In this document: positions 37,946 to 46,268 of the stretch, one piece after another
Layout of the letters: each line of letters opens with the position of its first letter
Numbering within the stretch: the first letter of the stretch is position 1
Assembly (NCBI RefSeq): GCF_014218355.1
Contig: NZ_AP023368.1
Span: forward strand, 3,969,501 to 4,033,500
DNA: 64,000 nt
Direction: 5' to 3'
DNA from: Anaerocolumna chitinilytica
GTDB lineage: Bacteria > Bacillota > Clostridia > Lachnospirales > Lachnospiraceae
The notes under the pieces: generated by a model
What the model saw: only the letters and a program-made list of their open reading frames with translations
Databases searched by the model: none
Told to the model about the DNA's origin: nothing
Made by a program: the position numbers and the translations under genes

Positions 37946-38653
37946 TTATTCCTTTACTAATTCTAAAAATACATCTTCAAGACTCTGGTTTCCTCTAACC
38001 TCATCTGTTTCACCGGACTCAATTAACTTACCGCCTTTTATAACTGCGATTTTATTACACAACTTTTCTGCTACTTCCAATACATGAGTGGAAAAGAATA
38101 TAGCACTTCCTTCACTGCACATTTCTTTCATTAAGGTCTTAAGGGTATGGGAAGCCTGCGGATCAAGACCGACAAAGGGTTCATCCAAAAGCAGCAGTTT
38201 GGGTTTATGAAGAAATGCTGATATAAGTACCAGCTTCTGCTTCATACCATGAGAATAACTGCCTATGGAATCCATAAGCGCAGCTCTTATCTCAAAATCA
38301 TCCGCATATTTCTCTATCCTTATAGCTCTTTCTTCTTTCGGAACTTCATAAATATCTCCGATGAATCTTAAGAATTCCATCCCTGTCAAATGCTCATATA
38401 TATCAGGATTATCCGGAATATAAGCCATCTTTTTCTTACAGGTAAGGGCATCTTTCTTTATGGAAATCCCGTCAATTATAATGTCTCCTTCTTCAAAATC
38501 AAGAATACCTGATATTGCTTTTAAAGTAGTGGTTTTACCTGCTCCGTTATGGCCGATAAAACCATATATATCACCGGATTTTACTTCAAGAGATAGATTA
38601 TCCACTGCCTTTTTCCCTTCATAGCTTTTACTAAAATGTACGATTTGAAGCAT
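37946..38653 (-). CDS. ABC transporter ATPase of the SdpRI-linked system
   Basis: The ATPase of about 235 residues belongs to the ABC-2 exporter type. It has Walker A GHNGAGKTT, a signature reading YSHGMKQKL in place of LSGGQ, Walker B LLLLDEPFVGLD, and the switch His in FFSTHVLEVAEKLC. The start ATG of MLQIVHF has AAAGGAG about 12 nt upstream. It is the first gene of a four-gene operon (ATPase, permease, sdpR, sdpI) transcribed from the operator-promoter at 38677-38743. Confidence 0.88.
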   Translation of the reverse strand: MLQIVHFSKSYEGKKAVDNLSLEVKSGDIYGFIGHNGAGKTTTLKAISGILDFEEGDIIIDGISIKKDALTCKKKMAYIPDNPDIYEHLTGMEFLRFIGDIYEVPKEERAIRIEKYADDFEIRAALMDSIGSYSHGMKQKLVLISAFLHKPKLLLLDEPFVGLDPQASHTLKTLMKEMCSEGSAIFFSTHVLEVAEKLCNKIAVIKGGKLIESGETDEVRGNQSLEDVFLELVKE

Positions 38654-38676
38654 CCTTTTATAATCTCCTTTCACGC

Positions 38677-38743
38677 AGATAGATATTTAGATAATTGTCT
38701 AAATATCTATCTGTATCTTACTCCTTCTATTTATTTCTGTCAA
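38677..38743 (-). promoter_or_regulatory. Promoter and 36-bp palindromic operator of the ABC-sdpRI operon
   Basis: Minus-strand TTGACA (38738-38743) and TAAGAT (38715-38720) are 17 nt apart. Immediately downstream, AGATAGATATTTAGA (38677-38691) and TCTAAATATCTATCT (38698-38712) form a perfect 15-bp inverted repeat with a 6-nt centre, covering the start of transcription. The core TTTAGA..TCTAAA fits ArsR/SdpR-type autorepressor sites. Confidence 0.8.
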
Positions 38744-38762
38744 CTTTATTTTCTGAATCCTC

Positions 38763-38821
38763 AAAAAAACCCTTACCCATTATAATTACAGTTATTCACT
38801 GTTTATAATAGATAAGGGTTT
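38763..38821 (-). terminator. Terminator of the LCP gene
   Basis: Minus-strand AACCCTTA..ATTATAA arms pair with TATAAT..TAAGGGTT, followed by seven T (plus-strand A run 38763-38769). Confidence 0.75.
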
Positions 38822-38839
38822 TACTTCATTTAAGATATA

Positions 38840-40138
38840 TTATTGTCCGTCTGCAGGTTCTGATGTTGTTCCTGTTGTATCACCACTTGCTATTGAATCA
38901 TCGGTAGTTGTACCACTGCCATAAATATAATCATGAATTTCTGTTCTGGTGGCATCCCAGTCGGTAGGAACTAAAACATCCTGTTTGTACTTACCAAGCT
39001 GTACTTTCTCAGAACCATAGCTTCCGTCAGAAGGAATTCTGTAATTCTGAAGCTCTTTCAGTTTCATACTGGCTCCCCACTGCAGATAATTATTAAAATC
39101 AGTGCCGTTAATATCAGTAACAATGTCTACATTATCAAGTATCTTATTCATCAGTAAGCCCATTTGCAGCAGATTTTTACTCTTTATTTTATCAAATATC
39201 GCATTTAATACCGCTCTCTGTCTCTGTGTTCTTCCGAAGTCATTATTTTCTGTACCGGTTGATACATAACGTACTCTACAGTACCCAAGAGCCTGATTAC
39301 CATTCATTAGCTGGGTTCCTTCATGAACCGTACGATTAGCAGGGTTTGATATATAATTAGTTGTATTCAGATAATTCGCTTCTTTTGAAGTCAGTGTTAC
39401 ATTTACACCGCCGACCATGTCTACTACCTGTTCAAAAGTATCAAAGTTAACCATCATATAGCCATCAATGTCTAATCCAAAATTCAATTTTAAAGTCTGA
39501 TATAACAAATCGATTCCACCCAAGGAATACGTTGCATTTAATTTATTATTATCATGCCCCGGTATTTGTACATACAAGTCACGCATGATAGACATAAGTT
39601 TTACCGTTTTATTCTTCGTATTCATGGAAGCAACAATCATTGAGTCGGTATTTGAACCTCCTCCAATCTGCTCTACGCCGACAAGAAGAATGTTAATAAC
39701 ATCCTTATCCGGTTTTGCAGGTGTTGGTGTAGGTGTGACACTAGTACTTACTTCTTGACCTGGTTGGTTATTACTATCAGTATAATTTAACTTACTATGA
39801 ATATAGTTACCTGCTATTGTGAATAATAATTTTTGACCTGCCGGAGTAAATACCAGCAGCGCCAATACTAACATGATACTGGAAAATGCTATGGTAAATA
39901 TCTTAAGTCCCTTGGGAAACTTCTTTTTCTTATTTGTTCCGTTTTCTGTGTCCGTAGTAGTATCCTCCAACTCTGAGCTAATCTGCTGTGCAAGAGAAGC
40001 ATTCACTTCCTGCATAAAATTGTCATCTTCTTCTGCATATCCGTTTATCCCGGATGACCAGTTATTATCGTTTTGAGGATTAGTCCCCCCTGCAGAACTA
40101 TGTCTCCCCTTACCGTTTTCGTTCTCTTGATTATCCAT
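38840..40138 (-). CDS. LytR-CpsA-Psr (LCP) family phosphotransferase
   Basis: This 432-residue membrane-anchored enzyme has a cytoplasmic acidic tail (residues 1-75), one membrane helix (about 80-100), a Thr/Pro-rich stalk (about 118-135), and then the LCP domain. That domain includes SDSMIVASMNTKNKTVKLMS, the RDLYVQIPG motif and the FGRTQRQRAVL Arg region that holds the polyprenyl phosphate. LCP proteins transfer teichoic acids or polysaccharides from lipid carriers to peptidoglycan. The C terminus is a short Asp/Thr/Gly-rich tail. AGGAG precedes the ATG. It is monocistronic. Confidence 0.92.
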   Translation of the reverse strand: MDNQENENGKGRHSSAGGTNPQNDNNWSSGINGYAEEDDNFMQEVNASLAQQISSELEDTTTDTENGTNKKKKFPKGLKIFTIAFSSIMLVLALLVFTPAGQKLLFTIAGNYIHSKLNYTDSNNQPGQEVSTSVTPTPTPAKPDKDVINILLVGVEQIGGGSNTDSMIVASMNTKNKTVKLMSIMRDLYVQIPGHDNNKLNATYSLGGIDLLYQTLKLNFGLDIDGYMMVNFDTFEQVVDMVGGVNVTLTSKEANYLNTTNYISNPANRTVHEGTQLMNGNQALGYCRVRYVSTGTENNDFGRTQRQRAVLNAIFDKIKSKNLLQMGLLMNKILDNVDIVTDINGTDFNNYLQWGASMKLKELQNYRIPSDGSYGSEKVQLGKYKQDVLVPTDWDATRTEIHDYIYGSGTTTDDSIASGDTTGTTSEPADGQ

Positions 40139-40479
40139 CCCAACGCTCCTGTTTTATCCAACATTATACTCTGATTCCATATCAATGAAAAGAAAGTATT
40201 CAAATTTTATAAAATTTGTGTTAAATCTCGAACAATTATATCACAGCTATTTGTCAAAAGAAAAGTATATTTTTTAAAATTAAGATAAAATTAATGAATC
40301 GTTATTATATTTTGTTATTTTTATAATTATCATTCAGGAGTTCGTTGTCAGAAACGCAAAAGACTGCCAGTTCAGGTGATTAATGATATTCACTCTCACT
40401 CTGATTCCAGCAGTCAGTTGTTCTTTTTAGTAATATATATTAGATCTCATTTCAAAAATTTTGAATTTGACCTGGTTGC
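40139..40479. other. Gene-free region between the LCP gene and csoR
   Basis: About 340 bases. It contains a perfect 18-bp palindrome, CAAATTTTATAAAATTTG (40201-40218), and a minus-strand TATAAT (40235-40240) that could be the LCP -10 box; the nearest TTGACA is only 11 nt away. A weak minus-strand hairpin with GACTGC/GCAGTC arms and TTTT (40357-40415) may end the copper operon. Confidence 0.4.
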
Positions 40480-40752
40480 TTATTTTGACAGTTTATCCAG
40501 CAATTTTACAATTTCTTCAATTTTTTCATCCTTATCTTCCTCACTACCTTTTTCGAAGCTATCCTTAACACAGCTCTTTAAATGGGACTGGATGATTTCA
40601 TTATTAACCTTTTGCAGGATTGCCTGGGTAGCAGACAGTTGATTGGAAATATCAATACAATACCTGTCTTCTTCTACCATCTTTAACAGGCCATCTATCT
40701 GCCCTCTGGCAGTCTTCAACAAGCGTGCGACTTTTTCTTTATCAGCTTTCAT
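40480..40752 (-). CDS. csoR: CsoR-type copper-sensing repressor
   Basis: The 90-residue all-helical protein of the CsoR/RcnR (DUF156) family has the copper ligand set Cys32, His57 and Cys61, matching the C-H-C triad of characterised CsoR proteins. Cu(I) binding releases DNA. It is the last gene of copA-copZ-csoR on the minus strand, with GGGAGG before the ATG. The GC-rich dyad at 43737-43755 upstream of copA is the likely operator. Between copZ and csoR lies a duplicated 55-bp hairpin repeat. Confidence 0.9.
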   Translation of the reverse strand: MKADKEKVARLLKTARGQIDGLLKMVEEDRYCIDISNQLSATQAILQKVNNEIIQSHLKSCVKDSFEKGSEEDKDEKIEEIVKLLDKLSK

Positions 40753-40777
40753 ACTAAACCTCCCAATGCTAACACCG

Positions 40778-40912
40778 CTAATATGGGCGTCAGCACATAT
40801 TTGTCTGTGAATTATGCTTTTTATAATTCACACTAACCTTCCACCGCCAACGCGCCACTAATATGGGCGTCAGCACATATTTGTCTGTGAATTATGCTTT
40901 ATATAATTCACA
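40778..40912 (-). repeat. Tandem 55-bp repeat with hairpins between copZ and csoR
   Basis: 40778-40832 and 40858-40912 are identical except for one base, with a period of exactly 80 nt. Each copy holds a 9-bp hairpin, GTGAATTAT / ATAATTCAC with a 7-nt loop (40807-40831 and 40887-40911). The second copy ends immediately at the copZ stop codon. There is no T run. Confidence 0.85.
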
Positions 40913-41143
40913 TCATCTCCCAAAAAGTCCTTTTTTCTCGGCAATAGATACCACTTCATATCCGGCCTCTGTAACCGCATTTACGAATACATCATCCTTG
41001 ATATCAGAAGAATACTCTATGACAGCTTCCTTTTTTCCAAGATTTACTTTTGCTGTTACACCGTTAATTTCACTTAATGCTTTCTCTACTCTGGCCTGGC
41101 AATGTCCGCAGGACATTCCTTCGATTTTCATAACTTTTTTCAT
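40913..41143 (-). CDS. copZ: Copper chaperone CopZ
   Basis: The 76-residue ferredoxin-like heavy-metal-associated domain has the Cu(I) motif MSCGHC (Cys12 and Cys15). It ferries Cu(I) in the cytoplasm to CopA or CsoR. The size matches CopZ/Atx1, and AAAGG lies before the ATG. It sits between copA and csoR in the same direction. The 190-nt gap to copA contains a short tandem repeat but no clear promoter, so it is probably read from the copA promoter. Confidence 0.93.
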   Translation of the reverse strand: MKKVMKIEGMSCGHCQARVEKALSEINGVTAKVNLGKKEAVIEYSSDIKDDVFVNAVTEAGYEVVSIAEKKGLFGR

Positions 41144-41264
41144 TTTTATACCTTTACCGGATTACGGCTTACCTTTCTTCTCAATGAATTTATATTAATA
41201 TATCGGAACATATCTTTTTGATAAAATGACCTTCTCAGGCAGTTTTGATAACTTGCTGATAGTA

Positions 41265-41325
41265 ATTCTTTTAATCCTTTAATTCTTTCAATTCTTTCAA
41301 TTCTTTTAATTCCTATAATTCTTAT
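41265..41325 (-). repeat. Simple repeat in the copA-copZ gap
   Basis: Imperfect tandem copies of an 8-10 nt unit (TCTTTCAAT, TCTTTTAAT, CCTTTAAT and similar) run between the two genes. Copies of this kind can change number by slippage. Confidence 0.55.
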
Positions 41326-41331
41326 ATAGTC

Positions 41332-43614
41332 TTATAAAGTCTTATATTTTGGCTTAAAAAAACGAAGTCTTAATGCATTAGTTACAACACATACGGAACT
41401 TAAGCTCATGGCTGCTGCTGCAAACATAGGATTCAACTTCCAATGAAGTATACCATAAAATACGCCGGCTGCCAAGGGAATACCAATAGTATTGTAAAAG
41501 AAAGCCCAGAAAAGATTCTGCTTGATATTTCTGATAGTTGCTTTACTCAATGTAATAGCAGTAACCGCATCCAGCAAATCACTCTTCATTAGAACGATAT
41601 CTGCGGATTCGATTGCAATATCTGTTCCAGCCCCTATGGCAATACCAACATCCGCTCTTGCAAGTGCCGGTGCGTCATTAATGCCGTCACCAATCATAGC
41701 AACCTTCTTACCTGCTTGTTGAAGTTTTCGAACTTCACTTTCCTTATCCTGAGGAAGTACCTCTGCTATAACCTTATCCATCTGAAGCTGTTTTTTAATC
41801 GCTTCCGCTGTCTTTTTATTATCACCGGTGAGCATAACAACATCAATACCAAGACTCTTCATTTCTATGATAGCAGCCATACTGGTAGGCTTCACAACGT
41901 CTGCTACTGCTATAACACCTAAGAATCTCTTCTCTGCGGCAAAGAATAAAGGGGTTTTACCGTCTTCTGAAAAAGCTTCTGCTGCCTTTAAAAGCGCGGA
42001 AGTATCAATTCCCTGCTCCTGCATCAGATAAGCATTACCGGAATAATAGGTTTCATCCTGCGTCTTTGCTATAATTCCTCTTCCTGATAAAGCTTTAAAA
42101 TCTGTTACCGTTAAAGGAATAAGGTCCTTTTCCTTCGCCTTTTCCAGAATTGCTTCTGCCAGTGGGTGTTCTGAGGGTTTTTCGATGGTGGCAGCAATCT
42201 TTAGCAGCTCCTCTTCTGTTACACCTTCTGCTGTTAAAATGTCTGTAACCCTTGGTTTTCCTTCTGTAATAGTACCGGTTTTATCAAGAATTACTGTATT
42301 TATTTTATGGGCAATTTCAAGGGCTTCTGCGGATTTAATTAATATACCGTTGCTCGCTCCTTTCCCTGTACCTACCATAATTGCAACCGGTGTGGCAAGA
42401 CCCAATGCACACGGGCAGGAGATTACTAAAACTGCTATTCCGATAGAAAGAGCGAATTCAAAGGTTGCACCTGTAAGCAGCCAGATAACTGTTGCTAACA
42501 CCGCAATGGTAATTACAACCGGCACAAATACTCCGCTTATCTTATCTGCAAGCTTTGCTATAGGTGCCTTGGAAGAATTGGCATCTTCCACCAACTGTAT
42601 AATCTGTGAAAGTGTGGTATCATCTCCCACCTTCTCTGCACGGAACAAAAAGAAACCAGTTTTATTAATCGTTGCCCCGATTACCTTATCTCCTATTCCT
42701 TTTTCTACCGGAATACTTTCACCGGTCAGTGCAGATTGATCCACAGCGGTACTTCCCTCGGTGATAATTCCATCCACCGGAATACTCTGTCCGGGACGAA
42801 CTGCCAGAATATCACCGATTGCAACTTGCTCGATGGGTATTTCTTCTTCTTTTCCGTCTCTTACCACTGTGGCCGTCTTAGGGGATAAGTCCATAAGTTT
42901 ACTGATTGCTTCAGAGGTCTTTCCCTTTGATCTGGCTTCTAAAAATTTACCCAGTGTAATAAGGGTTAATATCGTTGCTGCCGATTCAAAATATAAATCC
43001 ATGGAATATTTCATTACTACATCCATATCCATATGTCCAAGGCCGTACCCAATTCGAAAAATTGCAAATACCCCGTAGCCTATCGCTGCACTGGAGCCTA
43101 TGGCAATAAGAGAGTCCATATTTGGGTGCCCCTTAAAAAGGGTCTTAAAACCTATCTGAAAGTATTTACGGTTTATATATACAATAGGCAGTGTCAGTAA
43201 AAACTGCAGAAATGCAAAAGAAATAGCATTCTTTTCACCGTGCAGGAACATCGGTAAAGGAAAATTTAACATATGGCCCATGGCAATGTAAAATACAGGA
43301 ATTAAAAACACGAAAGAAATTATAATTCTTTGTTTCATCTCCATTAATTCTGCCTGTACTTTATTTTCAGCCGGTTCACTGCTGCTTTTAGCCTCGTTTC
43401 CTTTTACAAAGACGGAAGCATGATAACCTGCATTATCTACAGCTTTCATTATGGTATTCTGGTCGGTAATCTCTCCGTTATAATCCACCAGCATGCTGTT
43501 GCCAAGCAGATTCACTACGACGGAGCTAACGCCTTCGACATTCTTAACACTTTTCTCGACAGCTGCCGAGCAAGCGGAACAAGTCATCCCGGTAACAGAA
43601 AATTTCTGATTCAT
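41332..43614 (-). CDS. copA: Copper-exporting P-type ATPase
   Basis: The P1B-ATPase of about 760 residues has one N-terminal metal-binding domain (GMTCSACSAAVEKS), TGES, the membrane copper site SCPCALGLATP, the phosphorylation site DKTGT, an SEHPLAEAI nucleotide-domain motif containing the HP pair, and GDGINDAPAL. It exports Cu(I) (Ag(I) possible). The start ATG has AAAGGGG 5-6 nt upstream; five codons of extra frame lie before it. It is first in the copA-copZ-csoR operon and probably repressed by CsoR at 43737-43755. Confidence 0.95.
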   Translation of the reverse strand: MNQKFSVTGMTCSACSAAVEKSVKNVEGVSSVVVNLLGNSMLVDYNGEITDQNTIMKAVDNAGYHASVFVKGNEAKSSSEPAENKVQAELMEMKQRIIISFVFLIPVFYIAMGHMLNFPLPMFLHGEKNAISFAFLQFLLTLPIVYINRKYFQIGFKTLFKGHPNMDSLIAIGSSAAIGYGVFAIFRIGYGLGHMDMDVVMKYSMDLYFESAATILTLITLGKFLEARSKGKTSEAISKLMDLSPKTATVVRDGKEEEIPIEQVAIGDILAVRPGQSIPVDGIITEGSTAVDQSALTGESIPVEKGIGDKVIGATINKTGFFLFRAEKVGDDTTLSQIIQLVEDANSSKAPIAKLADKISGVFVPVVITIAVLATVIWLLTGATFEFALSIGIAVLVISCPCALGLATPVAIMVGTGKGASNGILIKSAEALEIAHKINTVILDKTGTITEGKPRVTDILTAEGVTEEELLKIAATIEKPSEHPLAEAILEKAKEKDLIPLTVTDFKALSGRGIIAKTQDETYYSGNAYLMQEQGIDTSALLKAAEAFSEDGKTPLFFAAEKRFLGVIAVADVVKPTSMAAIIEMKSLGIDVVMLTGDNKKTAEAIKKQLQMDKVIAEVLPQDKESEVRKLQQAGKKVAMIGDGINDAPALARADVGIAIGAGTDIAIESADIVLMKSDLLDAVTAITLSKATIRNIKQNLFWAFFYNTIGIPLAAGVFYGILHWKLNPMFAAAAMSLSSVCVVTNALRLRFFKPKYKTL

Positions 43615-43675
43615 ATTGTCCCCTTTCATAAGTACTGCAAATACTTACAGTAATCTTTATATTAATATACCCCAT

Positions 43676-43716
43676 TTCGTATAAGAGCATAAACATGCGT
43701 TACATTCCTATACGAA
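43676..43716 (-). promoter_or_regulatory. Second inverted repeat in the copA leader
   Basis: TTCGTATA (43676-43683) and TATACGAA (43709-43716) form an 8-bp inverted repeat between the CsoR-like site and the copA start. Its role is unknown. Confidence 0.4.
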
Positions 43717-43736
43717 TTTGGAAAGTTTATATTACT

Positions 43737-43792
43737 ATACCCCCGTGGGGTGTCTACAGTATTAAAATACATCATCCTCAATATACTGTCAA
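43737..43792 (-). promoter_or_regulatory. copA promoter with CsoR-type operator
   Basis: Minus-strand TTGACA (43787-43792) and TATTTT (43764-43769) are 17 nt apart. About 10 nt further downstream is the GC-rich dyad TACCCCCGTGGGGTGT (43738-43753) in AT-rich DNA, the known style of CsoR sites, placed to block transcription initiation. Confidence 0.8.
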
Positions 43793-43875
43793 GAAGTTTT
43801 TCAAAGAACTATAAATATTTAGTGTATTAAAGATGAGTTCTTTATGAAAGTTATATTTTCTTATCAAAACACCAA

Positions 43876-43968
43876 TTATTTTCTTGTAAATTTAAGTTTG
43901 ATAATCTTAATTATTAATCCAATAATAATTCCCAATATGGCTGCAGCAACTATAAACCGAATATCCAT
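43876..43968 (-). CDS. Tiny single-pass membrane protein
   Basis: The open frame encodes 30 residues, starting MDIRFIVAAAILGIIIGL and ending KLKFTRK. It has one strongly hydrophobic helix and a basic tail, so an inside-positive C terminus is likely. GAAGGGA lies 7-10 nt upstream of the ATG, and the gene starts 17 nt after the Nat-like permease gene on the same strand, suggesting a third operon gene. Small single-helix proteins often modulate membrane complexes; that is only an analogy. It is too short for homology to be decisive. Confidence 0.5.
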   Translation of the reverse strand: MDIRFIVAAAILGIIIGLIIKIIKLKFTRK

Positions 43969-43985
43969 TTCAAATCATTCCCTTC

Positions 43986-45119
43986 TTATTCAGTAAAGTA
44001 TGTAAACTGTTCTCTATCAAATAACTTAATTAGGTAATATATAAAAAATATAGCTACGAGATAATTAGTAGAAAGTATAATTAGAATACTGATAATATTG
44101 TAATCAGCTAAAAATATCATCTGAATTAAATTATATATATTTATTACTGGTATAAAAGTAATCCAGTTCATTTTGGATATCATATTACTGACATGGCTTA
44201 AATCCATACCAAATTTTATTGTTAGGGGAAGCAATAATATCCATGGAAAGTAAATTAAATACAATTGAGCCTGCTTTGTGGTTTTTGCAGTAAATCCAAA
44301 GACAAGCTGTAAGAGAGAATAAATTGCTGCAAATAAAGCATAACCTAATATTAATGCAGGTAATTTAGGTAGTAAAGCAATATCTATCTTCATTGCTAAT
44401 GAAAAGATTAAGTATACACCAAAAAAGATCATTAAAAAAAATACTAATGTAATGAACAAACATGATATAAAATTAGTTAACCATTTTCCAAGAACTAATT
44501 GTACTGTTTTAACAGGAGAAATTCTTAATACTTCGATAGTGTGAGATTGCTTTTCTTTTGTACTTAAGTAAAATGCATTTGCATTATTTAGTCTCATCAC
44601 GAGAAGTAATACAATATACCCGCATATAATTGCAATATAATTTATATATGTATAAGTGTTGTCTTTTGTTATTTCAGTTGTTTCAACAACAATAGGTGTT
44701 ACTTCATTTTTATTTGCCTTTAAGAGCATAATAATTTGAGCAATACTGTCTTTTGCAAGTGTAATTGCTTTATTTCTTTGGTTCTGATCTTCAAAAAAGT
44801 AAACTTTTTTATATGAATCATCCCAGTATACTCCCAATTCGGACTTTCCATCCAATATATTCCTCTTAATAGCTTCCACCGAATCGGCTTCTATTATAGT
44901 CAAACTATTTTTTAATTTGTATAACATAGGCTTTGCATCAAGATTTGCACTGACTATGATATGATAATCCGTTTTTGAGGATGCAGACATGTTTATAAAC
45001 CCATACATACCTGCCATTAATATAATCACCAGAAATGGGAGGATAATATTTAAAGCGATATTCCGTTTATCCCTGAGAAGCTCTTTCAATTCTTTAATTG
45101 ATATCATTAAGCTAATCAT
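43986..45119 (-). CDS. ABC-2 type permease (NatB-like)
   Basis: The 377-residue permease has the ABC-2 export layout: one N-terminal helix (about 20-42), an extracytoplasmic region (about 45-165), then five or six helices. The N terminus ISIKELKELLRDKRNIALNI is typical of NatB/YhaP-type subunits. It overlaps the ATPase gene by ATGA, so translation is coupled. Sodium export is known for NatAB in Bacillus, but the substrate here is open. Confidence 0.82.
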   Translation of the reverse strand: MISLMISIKELKELLRDKRNIALNIILPFLVIILMAGMYGFINMSASSKTDYHIIVSANLDAKPMLYKLKNSLTIIEADSVEAIKRNILDGKSELGVYWDDSYKKVYFFEDQNQRNKAITLAKDSIAQIIMLLKANKNEVTPIVVETTEITKDNTYTYINYIAIICGYIVLLLVMRLNNANAFYLSTKEKQSHTIEVLRISPVKTVQLVLGKWLTNFISCLFITLVFFLMIFFGVYLIFSLAMKIDIALLPKLPALILGYALFAAIYSLLQLVFGFTAKTTKQAQLYLIYFPWILLLPLTIKFGMDLSHVSNMISKMNWITFIPVINIYNLIQMIFLADYNIISILIILSTNYLVAIFFIYYLIKLFDREQFTYFTE

Positions 45120-45862
45120 TCTGTAATACCCCCATAGTCACCGATTTTCTTTTGAACCTTTACGTAAGCTTCTTCGAAGCTTTCTGAAGAATATTTGCTT
45201 TTTAGATTATTCACTGTACTATTCTCTATAATAGTTCCCTTTGATAAAATAACAATTCGATCACATAATGCTTCTATATCCTCTGCAATATGGGATGTCA
45301 TAATGATTGTTATTCCACTGGCTTTTAATCTCTTAATATAATTTCTTATCTGGTTTCTGCTAACGATATCCAACCCTGTTGTCGGTTCATCGAGCAATAA
45401 AAGCTGTGGGTCGGTAATTAGTGCCCTAATCAATGAAAACTTCTGCTTCATTCCCTTTGAATAGTTTTTTACATATTGCTTTTCAAAATCAACTTCAAGC
45501 TCTTTATACAAATCCTTAAGTCTAGATAAAACGTTTTTCTTATTTAATCCCCAAAGTGAAGTATGAAATAAGATGTTCTCTTCTCCGGTCAACTGATCAT
45601 ACAACCTAGGTTCTTCATAAACAACGCCTAATATTTTCCTGATTTTATACTTAGAAGCTCCGGTAGACATACCATTTATAAGAATAGATCCTTTATCAGG
45701 AAAGTAAAGTGTTGCAAGCATCTTCATTGTTGTTGATTTACCGGCACCATTATGTCCAAGTAACCCCAAAATCGAACCAGATTCAGCCTGGAATTCTATT
45801 CCATTTACGCTATAAAAATTATTCCCAACATATTTTTTATACACTTCATTCACTTCTATCAT
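45116..45862 (-). CDS. ABC transporter ATPase (NatA-like)
   Basis: The 248-residue ATPase has Walker A GHNGAGKST, a divergent signature reading YSKGMKQKF, Walker B LLLLDEPTTGLD, and the switch His in MTSHIAEDIEALC. The class is that of ABC-2 exporters and fits the coupled permease gene. AAGGAG precedes the ATG. A consensus promoter lies about 275 nt upstream, giving an unusually long leader that contains a protein-coding remnant. Confidence 0.87.
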   Translation of the reverse strand: MIEVNEVYKKYVGNNFYSVNGIEFQAESGSILGLLGHNGAGKSTTMKMLATLYFPDKGSILINGMSTGASKYKIRKILGVVYEEPRLYDQLTGEENILFHTSLWGLNKKNVLSRLKDLYKELEVDFEKQYVKNYSKGMKQKFSLIRALITDPQLLLLDEPTTGLDIVSRNQIRNYIKRLKASGITIIMTSHIAEDIEALCDRIVILSKGTIIENSTVNNLKSKYSSESFEEAYVKVQKKIGDYGGITE

Positions 45863-45914
45863 GATAACTCCTTCATAATTAGACTGTCTTGCCTAAAAGT
45901 AATGGAATCTAGTT

Positions 45915-46031
45915 TTACTGCATTCTGAATCTGCTCAGTGGTAACATTATATCATCATTTCCACTCTCCATTCCAAACTGAATCTTTCTGCATCCAGCCT
46001 CATAAATGGCCGAAGAAGCTTCTATTCTTTG
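45915..46031 (-). pseudogene. Fragment resembling a radical SAM protein
   Basis: An open stretch of 38 codons without a proper start reads, in part, AIYEAGCRKIQFGMESGND. This matches the conserved region of radical SAM enzymes (AGCxxIxxGxESGxxxIL), especially B12-binding types. It is bounded by stops on both sides, and no CxxxCxxC cluster site is nearby. I interpret it as a decayed gene remnant in the leader of the Nat-like operon. Confidence 0.5.
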
Positions 46032-46135
46032 TTAGTGGTATAAAAATATACTCATAAAAGCTCTTTAAATTTATCATTATCATATCACATAAAAGTCTTT
46101 GCTCTATATCCCCCAGACAAAATATATTTGAAAGG

Positions 46136-46164
46136 ATTATATTCCCAATTACAAATAAAGTCAA
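46136..46164 (-). promoter_or_regulatory. Promoter of the Nat-like ABC operon
   Basis: Minus-strand TTGACT (46159-46164) and TATAAT (46136-46141) are exactly 17 nt apart. Confidence 0.65.
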
Positions 46165-46268
46165 CTATTAAAGTAGTCTAATTTTTTAGTATATACTATT
46201 GATAGATCATTAAGAGGTAATTTCCAATTGTGATGTATGGAATGTATATTAATACGGGATAAAGTTAT

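Noticed and set aside
40235..40257. A TTGACA/TATAAT promoter for the LCP gene
   Set aside because: The spacing is only 11 nt, too short for a sigma-A promoter using both boxes.
40778..40912. CRISPR array
   Set aside because: Only two copies of a 55-bp unit, with a 25-bp spacing that is not spacer-like and no cas genes.
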